Assembly (NCBI RefSeq): GCF_036323735.1
Contig: NC_086021.1
Coordinates: forward strand, 163,633,976-163,697,975
DNA: 64,000 nucleotides
From: Rattus norvegicus
Taxonomy: Eukaryota; Chordata; Mammalia; Rodentia; Muridae
Direction: 5' to 3'
The notes beneath the pieces are model-generated. The model ran no database searches and was not told the DNA's origin. It saw nothing but the letters and a program-made list of their open reading frames with translations. A program made the position numbers and the translations under genes. Shown here one piece after another: positions 11,255 to 23,489 of this stretch. Every line of letters begins with the position of its first letter. Positions within the stretch are counted from its first letter, which is position 1.

Positions 11255-11390
11255 TATTTCTCAAAATAGGGTTTCACTATATAGCCCTGGCTGTCCTGGA
11301 ACTCTGTAGACCAGGCTGACCTCAACTCAGAGATCTACTAGCTTCTGCCTCCTGAGCACAGGGATTAAAGGTGTGTGCCACCACCAGTGA
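11255..11390 (-). mobile_element. B1 SINE, antisense
   Basis: TAGCCCTGGCTGTCCTGGAA and CAGGGATTAAAGGTGTGTGC are typical of the B1 reverse complement. Confidence 0.92.
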
Positions 11391-11513
11391 AGTCATTTAG
11401 CGTTTAGGAGCACTTGGTGTTGTTCAAGATAATCCAAACCTAGTTCCCAATCCGTGGCTTCAACCTCCTGTACCTTCATCTCCAGGGGACTCCAATGTCT
11501 CTTTCACCTGCAT

Positions 11514-11515
<2 letters not shown>

Positions 11516-11571
<56 letters not shown>
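11516..11571. repeat. (CA)n microsatellite
   Basis: An uninterrupted CA array of about 28 units. Confidence 0.98.
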
Positions 11572-11574
<3 letters not shown>

Positions 11575-11584
11575 AAGGAAATAA

Positions 11585-11856
11585 GGCCAGGTGCCAGGTG
11601 TGCTGGTGGCAGATCTGTGATTTTGAGTCCAGCCTGATTTACATAGGAAGTTCTAGGGCAGCCAGGGTACATGGAGAAATCCTGTCTCTAAATAAAAGAC
11701 AAAATGGGCCTGGCATAGTGGCCGTTGAAGACTTTAATTCCAACAGGGAGACAGAAGTAGGTGGATCTCTGATCTTGAGGCTAGCCTGGCCTATAGAGCA
11801 AGGACAGGACAGCCAGGACTACACAGAGAAACCCTGTCTCAAAGAAATGGAAAAAA
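11585..11856 (+). mobile_element. Two tandem B1 SINEs, sense
   Basis: The first copy (11585-11699) has GTCCAGCCTGATTTACATAG and CAGCCAGGGTACATGGAGAA. The second (11706-11856) has GGCATAGTGGCCGTTGAAGA and GACTACACAGAGAAACCCTG TCTC. Confidence 0.85.
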
Positions 11857-11872
11857 GTATACATCTTATTTT

Positions 11873-11952
11873 TTTTTTTGGAGCTGGGGACCGAACCCAG
11901 GGCCTTGCGCTTCCTAGGTAAGCCCTCTACCACTGAGCTAAATCCCCAGCCC
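11873..11952 (-). mobile_element. ID SINE, antisense, with TSD
   Basis: T-run plus GGAGCTGGGGACCGAACCCA ... GAGCTAAATCCCCAGCCC, flanked by TACATCTTATTTT duplications around 11860 and 11953. It sits between a B1 and a B2. Confidence 0.95.
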
Positions 11953-11964
11953 TACATCTTATTT

Positions 11965-11980
11965 TGCATGTGTGTTCTTG

Positions 11981-12017
<37 letters not shown>

Positions 12018-12189
12018 GTAACTGTGTGGAGTGCGTGTGTGCTTGGTGGTCATGGAGGCCAACAAGGTGTTGGATCCTCTGGAATTGGTGTTACAGGTGG
12101 GTGTGAGCTGCTTCGTAGGTGCTGGGAACTGAGTCTGGGTCCTCTGCAGGAGCAGCAAGAACTGCTAGCCATTGAGCCATCTCTAACCC
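11965..12189 (-). mobile_element. B2/B3 SINE with internal (TC)n(TA)n, antisense
   Basis: GGTGTGAGCTGCTTCGTAGG and GCCATTGAGCCATCTCTAACCC mark the head complement. A TC then TA dinucleotide expansion lies at 11981-12018. Confidence 0.85.
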
Positions 12190-13369
12190 TTTAAAAATTA
12201 CTTAGTTTTTCTTGTATTTTTTTTTTTTTTGATCGAAGACAGAGGTGGTTGCTTCTCTGAGATGAAATAACCTATTTCTGAAACTATACATTTCCAATTC
12301 AGTCCAGACTTTTACCTCATTCACAAACAGTCTGGGATCCTAACCTCCATGTTTCCAGCCCCTGAGTGCCCCTGTCCTGCTCACAGATGTCAGAGCCTTG
12401 GAGCCTCGAGAAACTGTGCACTCAGGTTCTGGCCCTGACTCCGTGTGGTCTGTGAGCTGTCTTCTCACCTTCTGGCCTTTACTCAGCAATAAAGGAAGAG
12501 AGATGGAGTGGGTGCTAAGGCTCCCCATGCTCTGCCATTCTCAGACTGACAAGAGCCACATTAGTAATCTCCAGAGCCAGGATTTGCTCCAAGCGGTTCG
12601 GCCTTGTGAAAAGATGAAGTAACAGCTTGGCTGCTGTGTTGGCCGACGGTTGGGTCAGCACAGCCCTGCACTGCAGAGTGAGTGCAGCCACAGGCTGTCT
12701 CATAGCAGGTGCTAAGCCCCTTCCGTTCTGATTCCCTCCTTCAGAGGCCAGAACCGCATAATGGCTTCCGGCTTCTCCCTGAGTGAGCCTGGGTCCAGGC
12801 AACCGCACAGATGTGTAGGGCATTTCCCCTGGCTCCCAAGCTTTCTGTGGCTCCGTAACAGGCTAGCCATTTGGTGATTCAAGCACAGATTTCCTTTTGG
12901 TCTGAGCAGCCTCAGGTCTTACTGAACAGAAAGCCAATAGTGACGAGTTAAGCAGTAGGGATACATCTCTTGACAGGATTTTACTTCCTCTGATCCATCT
13001 GTGGGGTCATCGGGTATGGAGGACTTGTTTCCTGTGTACAGTTGTTAAAGGTTGGCCTACCTGGAGTGTATCTAATTACATGTATTCTAATATAGAGTGG
13101 CGATTGAGACACCACCATCTCTACTGGGGATGCTGGGTGTGTCAGGAAGAGATGCAGACTTCTCCAAAGGCCTCAGTGTTCAGTGTAAGTCCTGACCCCA
13201 CCGTGAGCAGTTAAGCTAAGCCTCTTAATATGGAAAACATTTCCCTTATAAATCGGGAGCCTAAAACCTCAAGTCCCAAACAGTGCCTGTTGCAGTGGCT
13301 CTCTCTAGTAGCTTGAACAGTACACTCTTGTCTTCTAGGAAGCTTTGGAAAGTCAGAGAATTGAACTCT

Positions 13370-13460
13370 TCTTGTCATACCCAAGGATAACCCAGGCCTA
13401 GAGGCTCAGACTTGTTAACAGTGGCAGCTCGCTGCAAGCACACTAGGAATGGAGCCCTCA
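13370..13460. mobile_element. Possible MIR fragment
   Basis: GGCCTAGAGGCTCAGACTTGTTAACAGTGGCAGCTCG recalls the MIR core. A weak call. Confidence 0.3.
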
Positions 13461-13867
13461 GTGCCTCTTTTTGTCCCAGTGAGTTCTCCTGCCTTGATGT
13501 TTTCTGACAGACAGACTAGCACTGTGGCACTGTGTTCCCTACCCTGCCAGGATAGTTTTCAAAATAAAGTTGCTGCAGAAAGTCAGCCGACAGAAGAGAT
13601 GAAATGAACAGTTGCTATTTGGGGGTTGTTTTCTTTGGAGTTGTAAGTGACTGTGGGTGGTTTGGTGGACTGGCACAGCCTGGGTAGAGGACCACAAACC
13701 CAGGGGCTGCTGCCGCTACATTTCTATTCTGTGACAAGGCTGAGAAGGCTCTGGTTTTCCCTGTCACAACTCCCTCCCATGCAAAGGATCAGACTAATTC
13801 TCCCCTTTAACTCATGTAGGATCTGGGAGGATTTAGAGACCTAAGAAAAAAGTTGGCACGGCACTTT

Positions 13868-14046
13868 TCTTTTTTAAATTTTAAAAATGATCAATTTTTT
13901 TAAGTTTCATGTGCGTTGATATTTTGCCAGTATGTATGAGGGTCGTGCGTGGGTCCTCTGGAACAGGAGGAGCTACCAGACAGTTCTGAGCTGCCATGTG
14001 GGTGCTGTGAATTTGAACCCAGGCCCTTTATGAGCTATCTCTCCAA

Positions 14047-14048
<2 letters not shown>
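13868..14048 (-). mobile_element. B3/B2 SINE, antisense
   Basis: GAGCTGCCATGTGGGTGCTG, AATTTGAACCCAGG and GAGCTATCTCTCCAACC identify it. The adjacent TG array begins directly at its end. Confidence 0.85.

Positions 14049-14098
<50 letters not shown>
14049..14098. repeat. (TG)n microsatellite
   Basis: An uninterrupted GT array of about 25 units next to a SINE head. Confidence 0.98.
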
Positions 14099-14101
<3 letters not shown>

Positions 14102-14426
14102 AATTGAAATGTATATTACTTACAGTAAGGCAGATGAGTACAAAGAGTAAACTTCCTTCCCCCTAAAAACTGTCTTGACCTCCTAGCCAGCCACTTAGGA
14201 CTTGGGAGGAGATGCACACAGGTGTTTCTCAGACTCTTACAGTGCTGGCTGTGCTAGGTTTTGTAGGGAGCTCAGAAATGATTAATGGCTGATGTCTGAG
14301 ACTTCTAGTCTGTGGGTTATGACTACAGTCCAAGGGAGGAAGCCAGAAGGACTGAGAGATTCTACAAGAAGGGTTACCTCTTGCTGGGAGAGGAGTAAGT
14401 TAGGAATTTATTAAGACATGGGTATT

Positions 14427-14474
14427 ACACACACACACACACACACACACATACACACACACACACACACACAC
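14427..14474. repeat. (CA)n microsatellite
   Basis: A CA array with a single ATA interruption. Confidence 0.97.
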
Positions 14475-14564
14475 GTCCTTTCATTATTTGTAGATACCTT
14501 CATACTTCAGCTTCTTCCAGCTGGTTCTTTTTTCCCGTTAAATTAATATATATATATGCATATA

Positions 14565-14725
14565 TATTTTTTATTTTATTTATTTTTGTTTTTACAGATA
14601 TGAATATTTTGCCTGTATGTTCGTTTGGGCACCAAGTGCATGTAGTGCCTGTGGAGGCCAAAAGAGGGCTTTGTGTCTCCTGGAGTCAGTGCTCTTAGCT
14701 ACTGAGCCATTTGTTTCTTTAGCCT
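14565..14725 (-). mobile_element. B2/B3-like SINE, antisense
   Basis: TTTTGCCTGTATGTTCG, GTGGAGGCCAAAAGAGGGCT and CTACTGAGCCATTTG are diverged B3 complement segments. Confidence 0.75.
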
Positions 14726-15116
14726 GTCGGTGGTTCTTTGCACTGTGGTGCTGCTCTCTGAGGCGCTGGCTCTGTCTCAGAGCTGTATTGCTTCTCCACC
14801 TTACCTCCCCCCTGCGGTAGGCACAACAATAGCCTGCCCCTCTTCTTATGGCCCCAGGCTTCCAAGCTGACTTCTGTTCTCTCTGGGTCTTCAGACTGTG
14901 AGACCACACATCTGAGATAATTTTGGCTTGAATGTCTCTCCTTTCTTTGGATAATTTAAAACAGAAAGTTTTCTTTTTCCTTAAGTAAAAAAAAAAAAAA
15001 AGACCCAAGAGCAACTTTTCGGATCCAGTTTTTTGAAGTAAGTGGAAGTTGTAACTGCTGACAGGGTGGCAGTAAAGAAGGATATGTCCAAACTAGAATC
15101 CTGGGGACAATGTTTC

Positions 15117-15222
15117 TTTTTTTTTTTTTTTTTTTTGTTCTTTTTTTCGGAGCTGGGGACCGAACCCAGGGCCTTGCGCTTGCTAGGCAAGCGCTCTACC
15201 ACTGAGCTAAATCCCCAGCCCC
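15117..15222 (-). mobile_element. ID SINE, antisense, with TSD
   Basis: The full ID body follows a long T-run. The perfect duplication GGGGACAATGTTTC lies at 15103-15116 and 15223-15236. Confidence 0.97.
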
Positions 15223-15434
15223 GGGGACAATGTTTCAAAAGGCTTCTCCTGAGGTGGAGTCAGTGTGGAGAGGCTGCAGCCTGGGCTGTCCAGAGCCTTA
15301 TCTAGGCACACATGTAGGCGGCAGATAGAGAGGAAGGGTGATGCTCAAACGGCTGGCAGCGTTGCTCAGGTTCTAATGAGTCCCCGGCTCTTGGAAATAA
15401 AAAGACCAGGGATCAATTATCTGAGTTTATCCCT

Positions 15435-15485
15435 TGTCCCATTTTACAGACAAGAGAACTAAGGCTTGTGGCCAGAACCAGTTGG
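15435..15485 (+). mobile_element. MIR fragment
   Basis: CCCATTTTACAGACAAGAGA ACTAAGGC is the MIR 3' core. Confidence 0.6.
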
Positions 15486-15535
15486 GAGAGAGTGGCATTG
15501 GGAGGAGGGGAATAGCATGGCAGGTGTTCCCCTCT

Positions 15536-15855
15536 TGTCTTAGTCAGGGTTTACTGCTGTGAGCAGACACCATGACCAGGGCAACTTTTATAAGGACAAC
15601 ATTTCATTGGGGCTGGCTTACAGGTTCAGAGGTTCAGTCCAATATCATCAGGGCAGAAGCGTGACAGCATCCAGGTAGGCATGGTGCAGCAGCAGCTGAG
15701 AGTTCTACATCTTCATTCAAAGGCAAACAGGAAGACCAACTTCCGGGCAGCTAGGAAGAGGGTCTTAAAGCCCACGCCCATAGTGACACACCTACTCTGA
15801 AGGTACACCTCCAAATAGTGCCACTCCCTGGGCCAAACATACTCAAACCACTACA
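15536..15855 (-). mobile_element. Solo MaLR-type LTR, antisense, 5-bp TSD
   Basis: It starts TGTCTTAGTCAGGGTTTACT and ends AAACCACTACA, the complement of TG...CA termini. It is flanked by CCTCT at 15531-15535 and 15856-15860. A 5-bp duplication is the ERVL/MaLR size. No internal region is present, so this is a recombined solo LTR. Confidence 0.85.
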
Positions 15856-16280
15856 CCTCTATTTCTAGAATTTGGAATCCAGGAATAGCCAAGTGCTAAA
15901 GATGTGGTACAGGCAAGGAAGACACTGGGACTGTCAGTTATCTGAGAGGCAGGCCCAGGGAGCCATGGGCATACCATGTGAGATTAAAGATGGTCAATGG
16001 CTGGAGGATTTCCATGGCTCGTCTTGTACTAGCAGAAAGTGGCTTTCTCACAGTCCTGGTATTGGAAGTGCTGGAGTGGGATCTTGACTGCTAGCCATCT
16101 CTCTAGCTTCCCTAACTGCTGACCTCTCAAAGGCTCCATCTCCAAATACTGACACGCCAGAGATTAGGGCGTCAGCTTGTAAACAGGGAGAGGCAGGTCG
16201 GCCCATAGCACTCATTTTTACTTCTGATCAACTACTTTGGTCTTGTTTTGTCCGGGGCAATGTTTTTCTCCAGGCAACCT

Positions 16281-16382
16281 GCTTCCTTCCCTCTCTCTTT
16301 CCCTCCCTCCCTCTCTCCCTCCCTCCCTCTGTCCTTCCTTCCTTCCTTCCTTCCTTCCTTCCTTCCTTCCTTCCTTCCTTCC
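16281..16382. repeat. Polypyrimidine tract ending in (CCTT)n
   Basis: CCCT/CTCT units change to a perfect CCTT array at 16333-16382. It is homopyrimidine on this strand and prone to triplex formation. Confidence 0.95.
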
Positions 16383-16394
16383 GCATGTGTGTGT

Positions 16395-16560
16395 TAATGT
16401 TTGTATATATGGAACTCCAGGAAATCCCTTTCTCCACCTCCCTCTGGGATTACAGATGTGTTGTCACCCTCCTCTGCTTTTTAAAATTGGTTCCTGGGAT
16501 TGAAACTCACATCTTCATGCTTCTGGCAAGGGCTTTGCCCACTGAGCCAACACCCTAGGA
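16395..16560 (-). mobile_element. B4-type SINE, antisense
   Basis: TCTGGGATTACAGATGTGTT, GGGATTGAAACTCACATC and TTGCCCACTGAGCC fit the B4 complement. Confidence 0.6.
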
Positions 16561-16616
16561 CCTTTCCCCCTTTTAAATATCTTTATTCTGTCCCCAATCT
16601 TTTAACAATTATATCG

Positions 16617-16667
16617 GTATGTGTGTGTATGTATGTATATATGTATGTACGTATGTACATACGTACA
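16617..16667. repeat. (GTAT)n microsatellite
   Basis: Imperfect TATG/TACG tetranucleotide array. Confidence 0.9.
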
Positions 16668-17075
16668 GAGCCCCATACCACATTGCATACGTGGAGGTCA
16701 GAGGTCAACTCTGGGGTCAGTTCTGTCTTCTGTTGTATAGGTCTGGGGAATTGAACTTAGATCATTAGTCTTTACTCACAGAGCCATCTCCTCTCATGTC
16801 CTACCCCTTGTTTTTGAGACAATGCTCAGTTTATGTGGTCCAGAGCTAGACCCCAGCATTTGATTATCTAAACAAGCACTCTTAACAGCTACATCTTCAG
16901 CACTCCTGTTTGTATTTGAGACATGATCCTGCCTAGCTCAGCTGGCCTAGAGCCCATGGTGAACTCCTGTCTTTGCCTCCTAAGAGCTGAGATTGTAGGA
17001 GCAATGTGCTGTGCTCCGTCAACTTCCTACCCTGCGTTCTTTCCTGCACTGCTGGACTGTGGCCTACACTGTTGT
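16668..17075 (-). mobile_element. Diverged B3 and old B1 copies, antisense
   Basis: A B3-like copy (16668-16797, GTGGAGGTCAGAGGTCAACT ... CACAGAGCCATCTCC) is followed by a degenerate piece (16810-16905). An old B1 (about 16912-17030, CTGGCCTAGAGCCCATGGTG) comes last. Confidence 0.6.
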
Positions 17076-17211
17076 GACTTACTCAAGGGAGCAGAGATTA
17101 TTTTCATCTAATATTTCAGGTTTTGATAATTCTGTGCACTTTGACCTCTTTTCTCCAGTTTTGTTATGTCACATACATAATTTTTTTTTCCCCCTAAAAA
17201 GGGCACTTGGA

Positions 17212-17700
<489 letters not shown>

Positions 17701-17834
17701 CCAACCGGCTCTGTGGTGTAGCTGTGGTAAAATGTATGTAATACAGAAGATAAAACTCACCATTTTAGCAAGTAGTAAATGTGCAGCTCTGTGACCCTCA
17801 CACTTAACCTGCTCTGGTTACTCTTTATTTTTAT

Positions 17835-18014
17835 TTTCTAAATTTTTTATGTGTTTTGGCATTCTGCCTGCATGTATGTTTGTGTGAGGGTGTCGGGTCC
17901 TCTAGAACTTCCTTCCAAACAGTTGTGAACTGCTGTATGGGTCCTGGGAATTGGACTTGGGTCCTCTGGGAGTGCAGTCAGTGCTTTTAACTGCTGAGCC
18001 ATTTCTCTATCCCT
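17835..18014 (-). mobile_element. B3/B2 SINE, antisense
   Basis: TTTGGCATTCTGCCTGCATG, TTGTGAACTGCTGTATGG and GAGCCATTTCTCTATCC identify it. Confidence 0.85.
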
Positions 18015-18041
18015 GTGTTTGCTTTTTTTTTTTTTTTTAAT

Positions 18042-18246
18042 TTTGAAAATTTTTACTTTATTTTATGTATGTGTATACTTTGCCTTCATGCATGCATGTG
18101 TGCCAGGCAGGCCAGAAGAGGATGTCAGGTCCTCTGGAACTGGACTTACAGGTGGATGCAGCCACCATGTAGGTGCTGAGAATTGAACCCAGGTCCGCTG
18201 GAAGAGCAGCCGGTGATCTTAACAAGTTGAGCCATCTCTCCAGCCC
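18042..18246 (-). mobile_element. B3/B2 SINE, antisense
   Basis: TATACTTTGCCTTCATGCAT, CAGCCACCATGTAGGTGCTG and TTGAGCCATCTCTCCAGCCCC identify it. It follows the previous SINE by about 27 bp of T-rich sequence. Confidence 0.9.
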
Positions 18247-18404
18247 CACTGTGTTTACTCTTAGGTAAAACTGTTCTTATGTTTGTCCTTCCTGTTTTTA
18301 AGATGAGTTGCTTCTCAAAAACGCATGCAGTGGTGGAAGGTTCTGGAGTCAGTGGAACTGAGTGGAGTTCAGGCACCACCTCTGGCTAAGTGCAGTTGTT
18401 TGGT

Positions 18405-18525
18405 TTTCCCTTGAGATAGGGGCTCATTACCTCAGGCAGACTTGGGACTTCCAGAGGGTGGCCTTGAGTCTAGAGTCTTCTGCTTCCACCCCCTGAGTGC
18501 TGCGGTTACAAGCAGAGCCACTACC
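18405..18525 (-). mobile_element. Old B1/PB1 fragment, antisense
   Basis: GAGATAGGGGCTCATTACCT and CCCTGAGTGCTGCGGTTACA are diverged B1 complement segments. Confidence 0.5.
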
Positions 18526-19381
18526 GATCTTGGTACAGGTGTTGGCATCGGTTACTCTGCAGCAGAAGGGTTTATTGACTCGAGTGACTGCAGGAAAGGG
18601 AAGGGTGGGGCTGGGCTTTCTTCTGCCAGTTAGCACCATTCTCTTGACTCCCTTATAAGCAGGGCTTATAGGGGAAGCAGGAGACCAGGGTTCTGCTCCT
18701 AGGCCCCCTCCTTCAGTGGTTACCAGTCAGGATCTGCTGAGCTCTGTGCCCAGGACTTCAACTTCCTATGCACGAGTGCTTGTCTCTGAGCACTTGCTGT
18801 GTACCAAGGACCCTGAGGGAGTGGGACATTGCCTGCCTCTCAGGGTACATATTCTAGTTAAACTGCATGCAGAGTAAAAGGAAGACAAGCATCAGGACTC
18901 TGAGGGTTTGCCCTATTTTTGTATGGACCAAGCAAGCATAGGCTGACTTCCCCGAAGAAAGTCTTTCCTCCCCTGCTTCGCCTGCTGCCATCTGGGCAGG
19001 AGGACAAGTCTGTCTCTGTAGCCCTCTCTTGGTGACTGGGTGACTCGGAAAGGACGGGCTAGTTTGGTTTCTTGCTCCACTCTTCTAAACAGTGTACAGA
19101 CTGGATTCCAGTGTTTTCTGCTGACATTCCTCTTTCCCTAATGCCACACAAGCGTCCCAACCCCCAGCACTCTGTTATCTCGGTTTCCAGGGCGCTCTCA
19201 TGCTTGCTCAGGCAGAAGGGGGCTTCTGTTGGCGTGGATTCAGCTGGAAGCAGAAGAAGAAAAGCCGGTTGGAAGAGAAACAGTACGTCCCAGCCTGGGA
19301 ACGGAACCACGGGCGGGCAGGCAGCTCGTTCTGTCTCACCCAGGCTAAGGACGGCCAGCCCAGGGCCTGGCTCGTAAGGGG
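18526..19381. other. Intronic stretch without recognised repeat
   Basis: The sequence is G+C-moderate. A short MIR/L2-like phrase (CTGAGCACTTGCTGTGTACC, near 18787) is the only similarity I can suggest. No convincing gene signal. Confidence 0.6.
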
Positions 19382-19597
19382 AAGAGCACCGTGCTCGCTG
19401 CCTTCCTTCTTTCCTTTTCTTCCTTTTTTTCTTTTTCTTTTCTTTTTTTTTTTTTTTTTTTTTTTTGAGAGTCCCTGTAGCTCTGGCTATCCTAGAACTT
19501 GCTCTGTAGACCAGGCTGGCCTTGAACTCAGAGAGCTACACCTGGCTCTGCCTTCTAAGTACTGGGATTAAAGTTGTGTGCCACCTGGCCCAGCCAC
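19382..19597 (-). mobile_element. B1 SINE with long pyrimidine tail, antisense
   Basis: A T/C-rich tail (19382-19466) leads into TGTAGACCAGGCTGGCCTTG AACTC and GGGATTAAAGTTGTGTGCCA. Confidence 0.92.
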
Positions 19598-19776
19598 CAC
19601 ACTCTCTTTAAAATCATTTTCTTAGCTTTGCCTTGCTGTGGTTGTCGTCGTATTTGATCACTGTAGTCAGAACTAAGATTGATTACTTTAAATCCTCTTA
19701 CCAATAACTTGTTTTCTGTGAGGAATTTGTGTCAGAATTATGTTTGTTTTCCTTTGGCTGCTTTAAAGATTTTCTT

Positions 19777-19974
19777 TTTTTTTTTTTTAAATTTTTTTTT
19801 ATTTATTCATTTATTATATATAAATACACTGTATTTGTCTTCAGATACACCAGAAGAGGGCGTCAGATCTCTTTACAGATGGTTGTGAGCCACCATGTGG
19901 TTGCTGGGAATTGAACTCATGACCTCTGGAAGAGCAGTCGGGTGCTCTTAACCACTGAGCCATCTCTCCAGCCC
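19777..19974 (-). mobile_element. B2 SINE, antisense
   Basis: A T-run then TTATTCATTTATTATATATA and a near-consensus B2 body end CTCTCCAGCCC. AAGATTTT flanks both ends, a partial target duplication. Confidence 0.95.
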
Positions 19975-20039
19975 AAGATTTTGTTTTCTTATCTCTGTTT
20001 TGAGCACTTCTATTTTTTTATGCTTTAAGATTAGGGGTG

Positions 20040-20395
20040 CGAATATGTGAGTGCTTAGGTCCACCCGAAATCCTAGTACACGGGAGGTAGCTGCAGGAAG
20101 AGCAGAAGTTCAAGGTTATCCTTAGCTAGTCAGTGAGTTTGAGGGTAGCCTGGGCTATCTAAGACCCAGAGGTTGGAGAACACTTTGGCATAGGACCCAG
20201 GTTCAATTCTCAGCACCCATATGGCAACTCATACCTGTCTATAATCTAATTCTGTGGGACCTGATGCTCTCTTCTGACCTGCGCAGGCTCCAGCATGCAC
20301 ACGGTGCACATACACAGACAAACAAACATGCATTTAAGTACATACATAAATACATAAAAATAAAAGAAATAATTAAAAATAAAAAAAAATTCAAT
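20040..20395 (+). mobile_element. Old B1 followed by B3, sense
   Basis: About 20040-20165 is degenerate B1 (GTTCAAGGTTATCCTTAGCT). About 20166-20395 is B3 (GACCCAGGTTCAATTCTCAG, CATGCACACGGTGCACATAC) with an A-rich tail. Confidence 0.75.
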
Positions 20396-20609
20396 CTCAA
20401 AACAAAAATCTCTTCCAATTCTGGCATCTATGTTTATGCTCATTACTTTGTAATTTGTTCTTTCTGTACATTATGGGTATTACCCAGTCTTTTGTACATA
20501 ATCAGAAACTTTTGGTTGAATCGCAAGTGTAACCTTTTCCTTGTTGGATACTGTATTTCTGTATTCCTATGGAAGTCTTTTCTTGTGACATGTCTGTCCT
20601 TTTAAGATC

Positions 20610-20725
20610 TGTTAGATATGGTTGAGCAAATGAGTAATGCCAGTACTCAGGAGTCTGAAACGGACGGCTTGTGAGTTTGGCCAGCCTGAACTCTGAGATG
20701 AGGGCTTATCGTAAAAACCCCACCA
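20610..20725 (+). mobile_element. Degenerate B1, sense
   Basis: AATGCCAGTACTCAGGAGTC and GAGTTTGGCCAGCCTGAAC are recognisable B1 blocks. Confidence 0.5.
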
Positions 20726-21683
20726 TGGGTGTTTGTATGGCAATAAGCTAGCATTCAGGGGTTAAGCAGAAGGGGAGTTCAAGGTTGTTCTGGGCTCTCT
20801 GAGCACCCTTTAAACTTGAAAAGAAATGGCTAGGGATACAGAGAGATAGCTTGGTGCTAGAACATGTGTTTCTGTATGAGGCACTGAGTGCAGTTACATG
20901 GAGAAAAAGGAGCAAAGAGAGCGGTGTCTAGAGCACCCCTGCTCAGGGGAGGGGTTTAGAGAGGACAGCCATGCTGGAGGTGTGAGGAGTCACCTCTCCC
21001 AGACCACTCCATCCTGAGTGTCACTTGTGTCCAGCATTAAATCTGTGTGCTGACTTCCTCTGGCAGCTGGAGTCTCTGATCTTCCCACAGATCACAACAC
21101 AGGTTGTGAAACCGGTCAAGACGAGAGGCTCCCACGTGATTATGTGACATAGTCAGGAAGTGGAGTGTGTGGGTGTTAATTTCATTTCAGGATGATGCAC
21201 GTCTATCAGGAGAGATTTGCCTCTGTGTTTGTTTAGTCTGTTAGTGGAAATCTCAAACTCTGTGAGCTCCAATTTTGTTTAAGTTGCAGGGAGACTCAGG
21301 GAGAACATCTGCTCTCCACTCCCGTGCCTTTCCTGGGGAGGCCGAGGCCGTGAGATGAGAGGGAGTCCTACTTGTGACACATCTCGGTGATGGCACCGTC
21401 GGAGCTAGATGCCGTTTACAGGAGCACAGGGTGGGTGTTGCAGGTGCTCTTGGGAGCCAGCTGTCTGTCAGAGATCAGAGAGTGTTGTCCATACAGTACA
21501 CTGTACCGAGATTCTTCTTGTCTGTTGCCTTTAGTGCCGTGACCTCTAGCAAGGTGCTGAGCTTGTTGTCAGTTGGAGGCAGCCTTGATGCCTGGAGGCA
21601 GGCTGTTTCCTCCAGAGGTGAGCTCCATGTTCAGAACTGTCAGCAGGAGATGGGCTGCAGTGAACTGGAGAGTGTGCACCTCG

Positions 21684-21800
21684 TCTAAAGTTGGGCATGG
21701 ACAGCGCACACCTGTAGTCCCAGTGTTCAGAAGGCTGCGAGGCAAGGGGGTCAAGAATTCAAGGCCAGAAACTTTGTGTAGTGAGGCCGTGTTGTAAAAT
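21684..21800 (+). mobile_element. Old B1, sense
   Basis: GTTGGGCATGGACAGCGCAC ACCTGTAGTCCCAGTGTTCA is the B1 5' half. Confidence 0.65.
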
Positions 21801-21979
21801 AATTAGCGATAAATAGAAAAGTAAATGCTGGCTGCTTCTTCGCTCTGACAGATCGATGCCAGGCTGCAGATGGGCTCCACATTGCCAGATATTTAGCATC
21901 TGCAGAGAAAGCCCCAAACGTGCATTTTGGGGTAAAATATGTAAATGTAAATTTACTTATTAAGACCTTTTGACTGTTT

Positions 21980-22266
21980 TTTATTTTATTTTTTAGGACA
22001 GGGTCTTGTGTAAGCCTAGCTGATGCTGAGCCTACTGTGTAGCTGAGGATGACCTTGAGCTTCTGGTCTTCCTGCTTCCACCTTCCAAGTGCTGAGATTA
22101 CAGGCATGTGCTGCATAGCAAGCACTGGCCTCTTTATTTTTATGAATTTGTTTTCCTTTCTTGAGACGGAGTCTCACTTTCGAAGTCCACATGGGCCTTC
22201 AAGTCCAAATCTTCCTCCCTCAGCCTCATGATTGCCGAGAAAACAGTCTCGTATCACTGCATCTGG
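21980..22266 (-). mobile_element. Two old B1/PB1 copies, antisense
   Basis: Copy one (21980-22116) has GGACAGGGTCTTGTGTAAGC and GTGCTGAGATTACAGGCATG. Copy two (22155-22266) has GAGACGGAGTCTCACTTTCG and CAGCCTCATGATTGCCGAG. Confidence 0.7.
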
Positions 22267-23489
22267 CTCGGACACATTTTAGTAAAGGCATGGAATGGCC
22301 AAGACCAAGTGTGGGCCCTACAGGTTTCAGTTAGACGTCTGTGGGCCGTCTAAGTGGAAGTCAGTGTGGCTGGTTAAGGAAGAGAGCCTGGCTTGAGGTA
22401 GATCCTCAAAGGGGCCAGGCTACTTTTCTTTCCTAAAATCTCATTTCTCTGTCCTGCCCTGAGTTATCATATTGCCAAGACTGCTTCCTGCCTGCTGTGT
22501 CTGGGAGGTGAACCCCCTTTGGGTCAAGGATGGGACTCAGTGGAGGATGCTTGTCTAGCACATTCATGTCTCCAAACACAAAACAACAAAAAGCCCTACT
22601 TCTCCTACCCAGACATACCCTATTGTAGCAGAGCCATGTGAAGACATTAGCCACCCTATCAGGAGGAGGTGCCTGCCACGTTGGCCTCTGAACCCTTTCC
22701 TTTGGTGGGTGCTTTCCCTCTGCCTCTCCTTTCTTGTGTCTTTGGCCATTGCTTATCACAATCTAGAGCAGTCTCCTTTTACTGTCTTTGCTACCTCCCT
22801 CCAGGTATAGTCACAGGACAGCCAAACTCACTGCCCCTTAATAACAAACCACTGGGCCTTGTGGCGTCATAGTTGAACAATCCCAGTGAGAACTGATATG
22901 GAGAGAAGTGGGTGGACATGTGGCAGTTTGAGAACAAAGTTCTTCCCAAGAGCTCTGGCCTCCCAGAGCAGAGGTCAGTTTAGACTCTTAGGAAGGGTGA
23001 GAGGACTGAGGGCAGTGATTGACAGGCAAAGATGAGACCCAACTTAGTTGGGCATCCATCACCGCTATGCTGTACAGAAAAGTGGGCTCTGCCTGTGGGG
23101 AGACGCACAGGAGGACGCCTTCATTTCCCTGGCGCTTGCACAGAGCCCCTTGTTAACCTGGTTCAGGGTCGCTAACCTATACAGAGAGATGCTAATGTGC
23201 AGGGTTTCAGCATATGATTTTTTTTTTTTAACCAATCTACTGAGAAGTAATTTTTTTGTCTAGTCAGAGGATTTTACTGCCTGCTGTCTTGGGTTGCCAG
23301 ATGGTAGTTTCTGGGCAGACTGAGCCTCCCTTGATGCCTTGGTGCTAGACAACTCTCAGAGTCTGGGTGCAGAAGGCACAGCGATGGCTCAGGCAGAAGC
23401 AGGCTAGCTGCCTGCTGCTCTCCATGGAGAGAGACAGGCAGCCTAATTTTGATCCTCTGCCTGCAACTTTTTAAAAATATTACACTGAT

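Noticed and set aside
15042..15305. Recurring peptide SELGTEPRALRLLGKRSTTELNPQ at several loci
   Set aside because: It is the reverse-complement reading of ID SINEs, not a protein family.
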